NCBI RefSeq assembly: GCF_001244545.1
Contig: NZ_LN852694.1
Span: forward strand, 440,172 to 504,171
Reading direction: 5' to 3'
Origin: Candidatus Stoquefichus sp. SB1
GTDB lineage: Bacteria; Bacillota_I; Bacilli_A; Erysipelotrichales; Coprobacillaceae
DNA: 64,000 nt
The notes under the pieces are model-generated. The model did no database searches. It was not told where the DNA came from and saw nothing but the letters and a program-made list of their open reading frames with translations. Of this stretch, positions 33,582 through 43,058 are shown piece by piece. A program made the position numbers and the translations under genes. Every line of letters begins with the position of its first letter. Positions within the stretch are counted from its first letter, which is position 1.

Positions 33582-34056
33582 AGTCAGTATATTCATAATT
33601 GATATCATAAGATTCGTATTTTCCATGTTCTAAAACATCTTCTATTAAATAATAGATTTGTTTTTTCTTTTTATCATTTGTTGCCCAAATTGAATTTTTA
33701 TTAAGATTAAATGCTATCTTTATTAAGGTCCAGGTTATGCCACTCTCTTTAAAACGGTATTTATCAAAATAAGGAGTCATTTCAAAATAAATATTTAATG
33801 ATGTCTGATGATATTCAGATTCATAATCCAGTTTGAATTGTCTTGTTAAAGATAAGACCAGTTTTTCTTCACCATATTCATTTGTAAGGGGATTATATTT
33901 ATGTCCTGGATGGGCTTCAACAAGAAAATCACAGCTGTCACATTCTATATCAATATCTAAAAAGAAATAAAAAGCATTGACTAGAGCATAAGCATCCATT
34001 TTATCTTGGGTCATTTTCATTAAGATGTTTTTTGTTTCATTAATTGGATATATCAT
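33580..34056 (-). CDS. Conserved hypothetical protein
   Basis: The 158-residue cytoplasmic protein starts MIYPINETKNILMKM and has no membrane segment. A CDSC pair near residue 40 with nearby histidine (EAHPGHKYNP) might bind metal, but no known domain is recognised. GAGGTAAAATACA precedes ATG. It is a single-gene unit between the ROK kinase and mnmA, transcribed in the opposite direction. No function is proposed. Confidence 0.7.
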   Translation of the reverse strand: MIYPINETKNILMKMTQDKMDAYALVNAFYFFLDIDIECDSCDFLVEAHPGHKYNPLTNEYGEEKLVLSLTRQFKLDYESEYHQTSLNIYFEMTPYFDKYRFKESGITWTLIKIAFNLNKNSIWATNDKKKKQIYYLIEDVLEHGKYESYDINYEYTD

Positions 34057-34188
34057 TGTATTTTACCTCGTTTTTATTATTATACATGATTTCAAAATGA
34101 AGTGTAAATATTTTTAAAGAGTGTCGAATTTTCCCTTTATAATACGATAGGAAAGTGATAGAATAAAGAGGCAATAAGGAGGGTGTTT

Positions 34189-35322
34189 ATGAAAGAAAGA
34201 GTTGTCTTAGGTTTAAGCGGTGGTGTTGATAGTGCGGTTGCTGCTTACTTATTAAAAGAGCAGGGATATGAGGTTATTGGAGTCTTTATGCGTAACTGGG
34301 ATTCTTCGCTTAATAATGATATATTAGGAAATCCAACGAATGATAATGATATTTGCCCTCAGGAAGAAGATTATAATGATGCCAAAAAGGTAGCTGAGCA
34401 TTTAGGAATTGAAATTCGTCGCGTTGATTTCATTAAAGAATATTGGGATCATGTTTTTACTTACTTTTTAGAAGAGTATGCCAAAGGCAGAACACCAAAT
34501 CCTGATATCCTTTGTAATAAACATATAAAGTTTAAAGCTTTTTTAGATTATGCAAAATCTATTGATGCCGATTATATTGCAACGGGACATTATGCTCGTG
34601 TAGAACATCATGGAACACAAGATTCAATCATGTTGAGAGGAATCGATAATAATAAAGACCAGACATATTTTTTATGTCAATTAAATCAATCACAATTAAA
34701 AGCATCTTTATTTCCAATTGGTGAATTAACAAAGCCAGAAGTGCGAAAAATTGCTGAAGATTTACAATTGCCAGTTGCTCATAAAAAAGATAGTACAGGT
34801 ATTTGTTTCATTGGTGAAAGGGATTTTAGAGAATTCTTAAAAAATTATATTCCTGCAAAATCAGGACAAATGGTTGATATTCAAACAAAAAAAGTCGTTG
34901 GTGTTCATCAAGGGATTATGTATTACACAATTGGTCAAAGAAAAGGTTTAAATATTGGTGGTCCTGGTGATGCATGGTTTGTTGTTGGAAAAGAGTATGG
35001 ACAAAATATCCTATATGTATGTCAAGGTGATCAAAATGATTGGCTTATGAGTGAAGGTGCACTGATTACTGATGTGAATTGGATTTCAAGTATGAAGCCA
35101 GAAGGTGAGTTAGCTTGTAGTGCTAAATTCAGATATCGTCAAAAAGATAATGATGTAACGATTCGTTTTGTTGATGAAACAACTGTTTATGTGACTTTTA
35201 AGAATCCAATTAAAGCTGTTACACCTGGACAGGCTGCAGTCTTTTATCAAGGTGATATTTGTTTAGGTGGAGGAACAATTGAAAAGGTTTATAAAAATAA
35301 TGAGGAGATTACATACTTATAA
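34189..35322 (+). CDS. mnmA: tRNA-specific 2-thiouridylase
   Basis: The enzyme adds sulfur to U34 of tRNA-Lys, -Glu and -Gln. The 377-residue protein has the PP-loop GLSGGVDSAVAAYLL at the N-terminus. The first catalytic cysteine lies in NPDILCNKHIKF near residue 107, the second in DSTGICFIGERDF near 207. GQRKGLNIGG is another family landmark. ATG 34189 has AGGAGGG five bases upstream. The in-frame GTG at 34183 overlaps that site. Its stop shares one base with the recD2 start, so the genes are coupled. Confidence 0.97.
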   Translation: MKERVVLGLSGGVDSAVAAYLLKEQGYEVIGVFMRNWDSSLNNDILGNPTNDNDICPQEEDYNDAKKVAEHLGIEIRRVDFIKEYWDHVFTYFLEEYAKGRTPNPDILCNKHIKFKAFLDYAKSIDADYIATGHYARVEHHGTQDSIMLRGIDNNKDQTYFLCQLNQSQLKASLFPIGELTKPEVRKIAEDLQLPVAHKKDSTGICFIGERDFREFLKNYIPAKSGQMVDIQTKKVVGVHQGIMYYTIGQRKGLNIGGPGDAWFVVGKEYGQNILYVCQGDQNDWLMSEGALITDVNWISSMKPEGELACSAKFRYRQKDNDVTIRFVDETTVYVTFKNPIKAVTPGQAAVFYQGDICLGGGTIEKVYKNNEEITYL

Positions 35323-37517
35323 TGCTAGAATATACAGGAATTATTAAGCAAGTTCGTTTCTATAGTGAGGAAACAAAATTTATTGTTTGTGTTATTGATA
35401 GTGAACAGGAAGATAAACCGATTCTAGCAACTGGATATATGAGTTATGTTAATCCACAAGATAAGTATCATTTCCAGGGAGATTATATAATCCATCCTAA
35501 ATATGGAAAACAATTTCAAATCCAGTCTTATGAAATTATATTAGCGGATGATGAAAGTGAAATCATTCGCTATTTATCTAGTCCTTTATTTAAGGGAGTA
35601 GGAGAAAAACAGGCAACGGCTATTGTTGAAGTATTGGGCAAAGATGCTTTGAATAAAATTAAAGAAGATAAGCATGTTTTAGATCAAGTGCGTGGAATGA
35701 ATGAAAAGAAAAGAGAAACAATTGCCGAAGTCTTATCTTCACAGGATTTTGATCAGGAAGTTTTATCTTTCTTTATGGGGCATGGAATTAGTACTAAGCA
35801 TTTGGCATTGATTCAAGCGGTTTATCAGGAACATACATTAGATATTCTCCAAAACAATCCTTACCAGCTCATTGATGATATTGATGGGATTGGTTTTAAA
35901 ACAGCTGATGATTTGGCTTTGAAAATAGGTGTTGATCCTTTAGATGAACATCGTATAAAGGCGGCTATTCTTTATGCCTTAAAAGAAGCATGCTTCCAAG
36001 ATGGAAGTACTTATCATGAATATGATATTATGTATAAACGATTTCATCGTTTTATTCCTAATATATCTTATGAACAATTTGATGAATATCTTAGTGAACT
36101 CATAGAAGAAGAAAAGATTATTCAGAATATTGAAAAATATTATCCGAGTGATCTTTATGAAAGTGAAATGATTATATCTCAAACATTTCAAAGATGGCTA
36201 GATGCGCCTTTGAATGACTATGACGAAGAAGAAATCAATCAGTCACTTTTATCATTAGAAAAAACATTATCTATTACTTATGATAATTTACAAAAAGATG
36301 CGATTCATTTATTTTTACAGCAATCAGCTATGATTTTAACAGGTGGTCCTGGTACTGGAAAAACAACCATTGTAGAAGCCATTATCAAATTGTATGCTCA
36401 GTTAAATCCGGATCAAAGAATTGCTTTAGTAGCACCTACTGGAAGGGCATCTAAACGTTTAAGTGAAGTGACTGGCTTAGAAGCAAGTACCATTCATCGT
36501 CTTTTGAAATGGGATTTACATACCAATACATTTGCTGTTAATGCACAAAATCCATTAGACGTTGATTTATTAGTAATAGATGAATTTTCAATGGTAGATT
36601 CATTATTATTTTCAAATTTATTATCAGCATCTCGAAGAGTGAATAAAATCTTATTAATTGGAGATGATCAGCAGCTTCCTTCAGTTGCACCAGGTCACGT
36701 CTTAAAAGATTTATTGGAGTGCAATAAGATTCCAACAGTTCGTCTTGATCATATTTATCGACAATCACAAGAAAGTGGAATTATCCAATTGGCACATAGT
36801 ATTCGTAATGATGAATATGATGAGAATCTTTTCTTTCAATATAAAGATATTCATTTTCAGACATGTGCTTCTTATGATGTTGTCCAATATGTCAAAATTC
36901 TTGTTTCTAAAGCAATGGAAGAAGGCTACGATGCAAATGATATTCAAGTCTTAGCACCCATGTATAATGGAGTTGCGGGTATTGATGCAATAAATGATTG
37001 TTTACAGGATTTATTGAATCCTAGCGATGGCTTTAAAAATGAATTGCGTGTAGGCAAAAGAATTTATCGTGAGGGTGATAAAGTATTACAATTAAAAAAT
37101 CGTATTGAAGATAATGTTTTTAATGGTGATATTGGTGTTCTGGTAGAAATTTGTTATAAAGATAATTTTGAATATCTCACTGATACATTGATTGTTGATT
37201 TTGATGGAACATATGTTGAATATACAGCCAATGATTTTTATACGATAACACATGCTTATTGTATGAGTATTCATAAATCACAAGGAAATGAGTTTAAAAT
37301 TGTGATTATGCCTGTTTTAAAAGATTATTATATTATGTTAAGAAAAAATTTGATTTATACAGGATTAACAAGAGCAAAACAATCATTGTTTATCTTAGGA
37401 AATCACCACTTTTTTCAATATGGGATTGCAAATAATCATGATGAAAAAAGAAGAACAACATTAACTGAGAAAATGTGTGAGACAGAGTCAATTTCTCCGT
37501 ATGATTTCATGGATTAA
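35322..37517 (+). CDS. recD2: RecD2-type ATP-dependent DNA helicase
   Basis: The 731-residue 5'-3' helicase has an N-terminal OB-like and helix-hairpin-helix part (YLSSPLFKGVGEKQA, then DDIDGIGFKTADDLA). The SF1B motor contains Walker A GGPGTGKTT near residue 343, LLVIDEFSMVD near 418, GDDQQLPSVAPG near 448 and SIHKSQGNEF near 650. RecD2 works without RecBC in replication-fork maintenance and mismatch repair. It starts on the last base of the mnmA stop (TAATG), so translation is coupled, although the two functions are unrelated. Confidence 0.95.
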   Translation: MLEYTGIIKQVRFYSEETKFIVCVIDSEQEDKPILATGYMSYVNPQDKYHFQGDYIIHPKYGKQFQIQSYEIILADDESEIIRYLSSPLFKGVGEKQATAIVEVLGKDALNKIKEDKHVLDQVRGMNEKKRETIAEVLSSQDFDQEVLSFFMGHGISTKHLALIQAVYQEHTLDILQNNPYQLIDDIDGIGFKTADDLALKIGVDPLDEHRIKAAILYALKEACFQDGSTYHEYDIMYKRFHRFIPNISYEQFDEYLSELIEEEKIIQNIEKYYPSDLYESEMIISQTFQRWLDAPLNDYDEEEINQSLLSLEKTLSITYDNLQKDAIHLFLQQSAMILTGGPGTGKTTIVEAIIKLYAQLNPDQRIALVAPTGRASKRLSEVTGLEASTIHRLLKWDLHTNTFAVNAQNPLDVDLLVIDEFSMVDSLLFSNLLSASRRVNKILLIGDDQQLPSVAPGHVLKDLLECNKIPTVRLDHIYRQSQESGIIQLAHSIRNDEYDENLFFQYKDIHFQTCASYDVVQYVKILVSKAMEEGYDANDIQVLAPMYNGVAGIDAINDCLQDLLNPSDGFKNELRVGKRIYREGDKVLQLKNRIEDNVFNGDIGVLVEICYKDNFEYLTDTLIVDFDGTYVEYTANDFYTITHAYCMSIHKSQGNEFKIVIMPVLKDYYIMLRKNLIYTGLTRAKQSLFILGNHHFFQYGIANNHDEKRRTTLTEKMCETESISPYDFMD

Positions 37518-37556
37518 GGACATACTAAGAATGTACTTTTGAAGGAGTGAGACACG

Positions 37557-37694
37557 ATGTCTAAATTAGCAGTTGCTTTTTTCTCAGCAGGAATTGTTGC
37601 TGCCGCAATGATTATGATGAGTGATATGCCTTGTGCTGATGATATTGAACATACAGTTCATAAAGCAAAAAAGGCTATTAAAGAACAACTTTAA
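37557..37694 (+). CDS. Small membrane-anchored peptide (45 aa)
   Basis: An open frame with a strong GAAGGAG site ten bases before ATG encodes a 45-residue peptide. One hydrophobic helix (LAVAFFSAGIVAAAMIMM) is followed by a short acidic stretch with a single cysteine (CADD) and a basic amphipathic tail (HKAKKAIKEQL). A terminator follows at 37702. The layout recalls small YtxH-like membrane proteins, but the family is uncertain. It is too short to be found by default length cut-offs. Confidence 0.65.
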   Translation: MSKLAVAFFSAGIVAAAMIMMSDMPCADDIEHTVHKAKKAIKEQL

Positions 37695-37701
37695 GAAGTA
37701 C

Positions 37702-37730
37702 AAAGGACTGATGTGCAGTCCTTTTCTTAT
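37702..37730 (+). terminator. Terminator after the 45-residue ORF
   Basis: AAAGGACTG (37702-37710) and CAGTCCTTT (37716-37724) form a nine-pair stem with loop ATGTG and tail TTCTTATCT. Confidence 0.8.
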
Positions 37731-37745
37731 CTGGGAGGTTGTCTA

Positions 37746-38776
37746 ATGAGTAAAGTTGATCTTGCTAAAAACTTAATCATATTGAGTATTTGTGCTATTT
37801 TGTTGTACTATGTTTTTACTTTGTTTCAAATTGGTAATTTGTTATGTTATATTTTTAATCTTTTTTTCCTTTAATTATTGCTTTATTTTTTCATTTTTTA
37901 TTAGATCCAATGATTAATTATTTTAGTAATGAAAGATTAAGTAGAAAAGTTGTTGTTGTTCATATCTATTTATCATTATCTCTCTTTTTTATCATTGGAT
38001 GTTATTTTGTTGCTCCTTATATTTTGAACCAATGTTTAAGATTTTATAATCAGTTTTGTAATGGATCAATGAAATTAAATCCTATTTTTTCTACCATTAT
38101 TCAATTTTTAGAACAATATCAAGTGATTGATTATTTAATTGAAATACTAAATGATTGGACACAATCTCTATTCTATTGGGTAACAAATATTTTATTAGCT
38201 ATGGGTATTTCTTTTTATCTGTCTTATGATAATTTACATCTCATTGAAAAGATCATTATTTATCTGCCTTTTGAAAAACAAGGACATTGTATGCAAACTT
38301 TAAAACGATTAAAATTAATTACCTATCAATTTATTAAATCAATGCTTTTAGATTTTGTTTTCTTCTTCATAATGTGTTTAATTCCTTTCTTTTTTATTGA
38401 TGAAAAAATAGCTATCTGGATAGCAATATTTCTATCTATTACAAATTTAATTCCCTATATTGGTCCCTATATTGGGGGAATACCTGTAGTCATTTATGAA
38501 TATTTTATTCATCCTCAACTAGGCTATGCTGCTTTTATTGCAGTTGTTGTATTACAATATATTGAATCATCGTATCTTCAGCCCTATTTGTTTTCTAAAT
38601 GTATTCGATTGCATCCTATCCCACTATTTATTGCTTTAACTTTTTTTGGTGATCTTTTTGGCATCGTAGGGATGATTTTTTCACCATTATTACTATCATA
38701 TAGTATTCTGATATTAGAATTGCTAAAAAATCTCAATGTTTTTTCAAAAGTCAAACAAATCGTTTATAAAGAATAA
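37746..38776 (+). pseudogene. AI-2E family transporter, frameshifted at a T7 run
   Basis: ATG 37746, with GGGAGG upstream, opens a hydrophobic frame (KNLIILSICAILLYYVFTLF) that stops at TAA 37872-37874. The second frame, continuing from 37868, reads PLIIALFFHFLLDPMINYF and then the rest of an AI-2E/YdbI-type permease, including TNLIPYIGPYIGGIP near the conserved core and FFGDLFGIVGMIF. The two join exactly at a run of seven T (37861-37867). One more T would restore a single protein of about 343 residues with eight or so helices. It is either a recent frameshift, a phase-variable tract or a sequencing error. Confidence 0.85.
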
Positions 38777-38788
38777 AATAAGACAAGA

Positions 38789-38814
38789 TGACAGGATGAA
38801 AATCCTGTTTTTTG
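38789..38814 (+). terminator. Terminator after the AI-2E gene
   Basis: ACAGGAT (38791-38797), loop GAAA, ATCCTGT (38802-38808), then TTTTTG. Confidence 0.85.
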
Positions 38815-38873
38815 CTTGTTTTTACCATTTCTTTTGTTTTGCTTTCTTATAATAGAAGGAGAAGAGGTGGATT

Positions 38874-39827
38874 ATGAAAACAGAAGATATTCTTGGCTTA
38901 TTTGGTGGTCTGGCATTGTTTTTATATGGAATGAATATGATGTCAGAAGGATTAGAAGAATTGGCTGGTGGTCAATTGGAAACGATTTTAGAAAAATTAA
39001 CAAATCATAAGATAAAAGCTATTATGATAGGCATGTTATTAACTTGTGTTATGCAAAGTTCATCGGCTATGACAGTGATGCTGATTGGCTTTGTCAATGC
39101 GAAACTCATGAGCCTTAAAAGAGCTATTTGGGTTGTCATGGGAGCAAATATTGGCACAACTATAACTGGTCAGATGATAGCTTTAAAATTAGGAACTATC
39201 GCACCTGTTCTTGCTATTGTTGGGGTTGTGATGATTGTTTTTTTTACACAGCAAACAATACAGCGTTATGGTGAAATTATAACTGGAATTGGAATGTTAT
39301 TTATGGGATTGAATATTATGGCGCAATCAATGATCCCTTTGCAAACATCAGTTACTTTTTTACATTTTATGATGGCTTTATCAAATCCTCTGTTGGCAGT
39401 GTTTGCTGGAACGATTTTAACTGCTATTATTCAAAGTTCATCAGCTTCTATTGGTATATTACAAACCCTTGCTATGCAAGGTCTTGTCCCTTTTTCACAG
39501 GCAGTCTATTTTTTAATGGGATTTGATATTGGAACCTGTATGACTGCTTTTTTAGCTTCTTTATCAGGAAATCGTAATGCCAAACGATTGGCATTGTTTC
39601 ATCTATTATTTAATGTTATGGGAACATCTTTCTTTATGACTATTTGTCTTGTGACTCCAATCATTTCATTTGTTGCCAGTTGGACACCCTGTGAGCCAAT
39701 GCGTCAAATTGCAAATATGCATACTTTGTTCAATGTTGTGACAGTTGTTATTTTTATAGGAATTGATCGTTTGATTTTAAAACTGATTTATAAATTATGT
39801 CCAGATAAACCTATCAAAAAATATTGA
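38874..39827 (+). CDS. Na+/phosphate cotransporter family protein (NptA-like)
   Basis: The 317-residue membrane protein has the two inverted repeats that define the PNaS family. Each carries a QSSSA motif: VMQSSSAMTVM near residue 60 and IQSSSASIGI near 186, with GANIGTT and GFDIGTC following them. About eight helices are visible. It lacks the C-terminal PhoU-like domain found in longer relatives, ending shortly after the last helix. It probably takes up phosphate with sodium. AGAGGTGGATT precedes ATG. Confidence 0.9.
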   Translation: MKTEDILGLFGGLALFLYGMNMMSEGLEELAGGQLETILEKLTNHKIKAIMIGMLLTCVMQSSSAMTVMLIGFVNAKLMSLKRAIWVVMGANIGTTITGQMIALKLGTIAPVLAIVGVVMIVFFTQQTIQRYGEIITGIGMLFMGLNIMAQSMIPLQTSVTFLHFMMALSNPLLAVFAGTILTAIIQSSSASIGILQTLAMQGLVPFSQAVYFLMGFDIGTCMTAFLASLSGNRNAKRLALFHLLFNVMGTSFFMTICLVTPIISFVASWTPCEPMRQIANMHTLFNVVTVVIFIGIDRLILKLIYKLCPDKPIKKY

Positions 39828-39854
39828 TAAGTATTTGATGATTTATCTTTTATG

Positions 39855-39883
39855 TTGATTTTTTCAAATAAATTGGTTATAAT
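39855..39883 (+). promoter_or_regulatory. Promoter of the T-box-alaS unit
   Basis: TTGATT (39855-39860) and TATAAT (39878-39883) are separated by exactly 17 bases and lie just upstream of the T-box leader. Confidence 0.8.
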
Positions 39884-39889
39884 ACATGA

Positions 39890-40105
39890 GTCAAATCGTT
39901 GAAAAAGAAGAGTATTTATGTTTTTCTTGATAGAGAGGAAATGGTTGGTGGAAATTTCCAAGGAAATATAAAGAAAGCTACTTTGGAGAGTGATGAAAAC
40001 ATCAACGCATAGTCAGCGTTATCGACTTAGAGAGCATAGTCATTTGATTATGAATAAGGATGGTACCGCGATATAGTCGTTCCTTGCAAGGAATGACTTT
40101 TTTAT
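39890..40105 (+). promoter_or_regulatory. T-box riboswitch leader, alanine-specific, upstream of alaS
   Basis: The leader ends with the canonical T-box sequence AAGGATGGTACCGCG (40056-40070) and a terminator with stem AGTCGTTCCTT / AAGGAATGACT (40075-40085 and 40088-40098) and T6 tail. In Stem I the specifier position reads GAAA-GCT-ACTTTGGAGAG, with GCT at 39977-39979, an alanine codon. Uncharged tRNA-Ala would bind and favour the antiterminator, raising alaS expression. Specifier and downstream gene agree. Confidence 0.95.
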
Positions 40106-40124
40106 TTTGTAAAGGAGGATATTT

Positions 40125-42734
40125 ATGAAACAGTTAACTGGAAATCAAGTAAGACAAATGTTTTTAGATTATTTTAAGTCAAAAGGACATATGGTAGAAC
40201 CTGGCGCATCATTAATTCCCCACAATGATCCTACATTACTTTGGATTAATGCTGGTGTTGCTGCATTAAAGAAATATTTTGATGGTAGTGAAACACCTGC
40301 TTGTCATCGTATTGTGAATGCTCAAAAATCAATTCGTACGAATGATATTGAGAATGTTGGAAAAACAGCTAGACATCATACTTTTTTTGAAATGTTAGGG
40401 AATTTTTCAATTGGTGATTATTTTAAAGAGGAAGCTATTCCTTTTGCATGGGAATTTTTAACGAGTGAAGAATGGATAGGATTTGATAAAGATAAACTTT
40501 ATATCACTGTTTATACTGATGATGAAGAAGCTTATCGCATTTGGACAGAAGTGTGTCATGTGGATCCGAGTCATATTTTAAAAACAGACGGGAATTTTTG
40601 GGAGATTGGAGAAGGTCCTGGAGGACCGGATTCTGAAATTTTTTATGATCGTGGTGAAAAATATGATCCTGATGGTTTAGGTGAAAAGTTATTTTTTGAA
40701 GAATTAGAAAATGATCGTTATATTGAAGTTTGGAATGTTGTTTTTTCACAATATGATTGTAACCCAGCAATTGATCGAAAAGAATATAAAGAATTACCAC
40801 AAAAGAATATCGATACAGGAATGGGCTTAGAAAGATTAGTCAGCATTATTCAAGGCGGTGAAACGAATTTTGATACTGATTTCTTCTTACCAATTATCCA
40901 TGCGACTGAAGAAATGGCCCAAGTTAAATATGAAGATAATAAAATGGCCTATCGTGTTATTGCTGATCATATTCGTACTGTCACTTTTGCATTAAGTGAT
41001 GGGGCATTGTTTGATAATGCTGGACGTGGATATGTTTTAAGACGTATTTTAAGAAGAGCTGTGCGCTATGGTAAGAAAATAGGAATCAATCACTCTTTTA
41101 TGTATGAACTTGTTTATGTTGTTGCCCAAATAATGAAAGACTTTTATGATTATTTACCAGTAAAAGCAGATTATGTGAGTGGTTTAGTCAAAAAAGAAGA
41201 AGAAGCTTTCCATAAAACATTATCAAATGGTGAAAAATTATTAAATCAGATGTTAGAAAAATCTCAAACAAAGCAATTAGCTGGCAAAGATGCTTTTAAA
41301 TTATATGATACATATGGTTTCCCATTAGAATTGACAGTTGAAATTGCTGAAGAATCTGGCTTTAGTGTGGATGAAGAAGGATTTAAAAAAGAGATGAAAG
41401 CACAACAGGAGCGTGCAAGAAATGCTCGTGGTGATGTTGAATCAATGTCTTCACAAAAACCTGATTTAATGGCTTTTGAAACACCAAGTACATTTTATTA
41501 TGATCCTACACCAATTCAGGCAACTGTTACTGCTACATTTATAGATGGTGTCAAATGTGAAGAAATTACATCTCAAGGTGAAATTATTTTAGATCAGACA
41601 ACATTCTATGCTGAAATGGGAGGACAGTGTGCTGATGTAGGAACAATGTCAAATGATACAACAGCACTAGCTGTGACTTATGTTAGTAAAGCACCTCATC
41701 TTCAACATTTACATGTCATTAAAGTATCTAAGGGAAGTGTCAAAGTGGGAGATCAGTTGACATTATATGTAGATATACAAAAACGTGCTTCTATTCAAAA
41801 TAATCATACTGCTACACACTTATTACAAAAAGCATTAAAAAATGTATTAGGTGACCATGTCTCACAAGCAGGTTCATATGTTGATGCACAAAGATTACGT
41901 TTTGACTTTACCCATCCTCAAAAGATGACAGATCAAGAAATTCGTCAAGTAGAAGATCAAGTGAATGAACAAATTTTTAATGGATTAAATGTAACAATTG
42001 AGTTAATGAGTAAAGAAGAAGCAATGAATTCAGGAGCAATGGCACTTTTTGATGAAAAATATGGTGATGAAGTGAGAGTTGTCAGTGTTGGTGATTATTC
42101 AAAAGAATTATGTGGTGGATGTCATGTTTCTAATAGTGCTCAAATTGGTTTGTTTAAGATTGAAAGTGAAGAAAGCGTTGGTTCTGGGGTGAGACGTATT
42201 GAGGCTGTGACTGCTCAAAATGCTTATTTGGCTTTAAAGAAAAATGAAGAAACGCTGCAAACAATCAGTGATTTATTGAAAATTAAAAATAAAGCTGAAT
42301 TGGTAGAAAAAGTAACACATTTTATTGAAGAGACAGCACTTTTGAAAAAAGAACGTGATCAATACTTAGATAAACTCAATAGTATTGAAGCAAAAGAAAA
42401 AACAAAGAATATAGAAGAGATAAATGGTGTACAATTCTTATATGTCAGTGAAAATAAAGATAATGCAACTGCTAAACAAATCACATTTGAATTGCGTGAT
42501 CAACTGCAAAATGGAATGATTATTTTAGTTAGTGAATATGAAGGTAAAGTATCTTATTTTGTCGGATTAACACCTTCTATGGTCAAGAATGGACATAAAG
42601 CTGGTAACTATATCAAAATGATCAATGAAGTGACTGGTGGTAGAGGTGGCGGAAAGCCTGACTTTGCCCAAGGAGGATGTAGTGCATTAGACAAAATAGA
42701 ATTAGCTATTGAGCAAATAAAACAATGTTTCTAA
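40125..42734 (+). CDS. alaS: Alanyl-tRNA synthetase
   Basis: The 869-residue enzyme charges tRNA-Ala. The class II catalytic domain shows RHHTFFEMLGNFSIGDYF near residue 85 and GMGLERL near 235. The editing domain has NHTATHLLQKAL near 565 and the zinc-binding CGGCHVS near 665. The C-Ala domain ends with GGRGGGKPDFAQGG. The length is normal. AAAGGAGGATATTT precedes ATG. Expression is controlled by the T-box just upstream. Confidence 0.98.
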   Translation: MKQLTGNQVRQMFLDYFKSKGHMVEPGASLIPHNDPTLLWINAGVAALKKYFDGSETPACHRIVNAQKSIRTNDIENVGKTARHHTFFEMLGNFSIGDYFKEEAIPFAWEFLTSEEWIGFDKDKLYITVYTDDEEAYRIWTEVCHVDPSHILKTDGNFWEIGEGPGGPDSEIFYDRGEKYDPDGLGEKLFFEELENDRYIEVWNVVFSQYDCNPAIDRKEYKELPQKNIDTGMGLERLVSIIQGGETNFDTDFFLPIIHATEEMAQVKYEDNKMAYRVIADHIRTVTFALSDGALFDNAGRGYVLRRILRRAVRYGKKIGINHSFMYELVYVVAQIMKDFYDYLPVKADYVSGLVKKEEEAFHKTLSNGEKLLNQMLEKSQTKQLAGKDAFKLYDTYGFPLELTVEIAEESGFSVDEEGFKKEMKAQQERARNARGDVESMSSQKPDLMAFETPSTFYYDPTPIQATVTATFIDGVKCEEITSQGEIILDQTTFYAEMGGQCADVGTMSNDTTALAVTYVSKAPHLQHLHVIKVSKGSVKVGDQLTLYVDIQKRASIQNNHTATHLLQKALKNVLGDHVSQAGSYVDAQRLRFDFTHPQKMTDQEIRQVEDQVNEQIFNGLNVTIELMSKEEAMNSGAMALFDEKYGDEVRVVSVGDYSKELCGGCHVSNSAQIGLFKIESEESVGSGVRRIEAVTAQNAYLALKKNEETLQTISDLLKIKNKAELVEKVTHFIEETALLKKERDQYLDKLNSIEAKEKTKNIEEINGVQFLYVSENKDNATAKQITFELRDQLQNGMIILVSEYEGKVSYFVGLTPSMVKNGHKAGNYIKMINEVTGGRGGGKPDFAQGGCSALDKIELAIEQIKQCF

Positions 42735-42753
42735 GCACTTTTACTAGCAATTT

Positions 42754-42783
42754 TGAGCAATATGGTGTAATATGGATTATATA
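42754..42783 (+). promoter_or_regulatory. Candidate promoter of the ireB-ruvX-DUF1292 operon
   Basis: TTGAGC (42754-42759) and TTATAT (42778-42783) are 18 bases apart, followed by ACAGGAGGTATGTGCT and the ATG at 42801. Confidence 0.4.
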
Positions 42784-42800
42784 GACAGGAGGTATGTGCT

Positions 42801-43058
42801 ATGGCAAAAGATTTTACTCAAACACGTCTATTTAATTCAGAAGAGATTAAAAGAGAAGTCATTCATGCAAATTTAATGACAGTTTCTCAAGCCTTGGATG
42901 AAAGAGGATATAATGCAGTCCATCAAATAGCTGGATATTTGATTTCTAATGACCCTGCTTATATTTCAAGTCATAAGGGGGCACGTTCAATTATTCAGCA
43001 GATTGATCGTGATGAAATTATTGAGGAACTTGTTAAGTTTTACTTGGAGTCTAAATAG
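42801..43058 (+). CDS. ireB: IreB family regulatory phosphoprotein (UPF0297)
   Basis: The 85-residue protein matches IreB/YrzL, a substrate of the PASTA kinase IreK in enterococci that affects cell-wall antibiotic resistance. Conserved stretches are FTQTRLF at the N-terminus, with the phosphorylatable threonine region, ALDERGYNAVHQIAGYLIS, and DPAYISSHKGAR. AGGAGGTATGTGCT precedes ATG. It overlaps ruvX by one base (TAGTG), the standard Firmicutes order. Confidence 0.95.
   Translation: MAKDFTQTRLFNSEEIKREVIHANLMTVSQALDERGYNAVHQIAGYLISNDPAYISSHKGARSIIQQIDRDEIIEELVKFYLESK

Noticed and set aside
36538-36954. Short ORFs on both strands inside recD2
   Set aside because: They are shadows of the helicase frame, which carries all conserved motifs.
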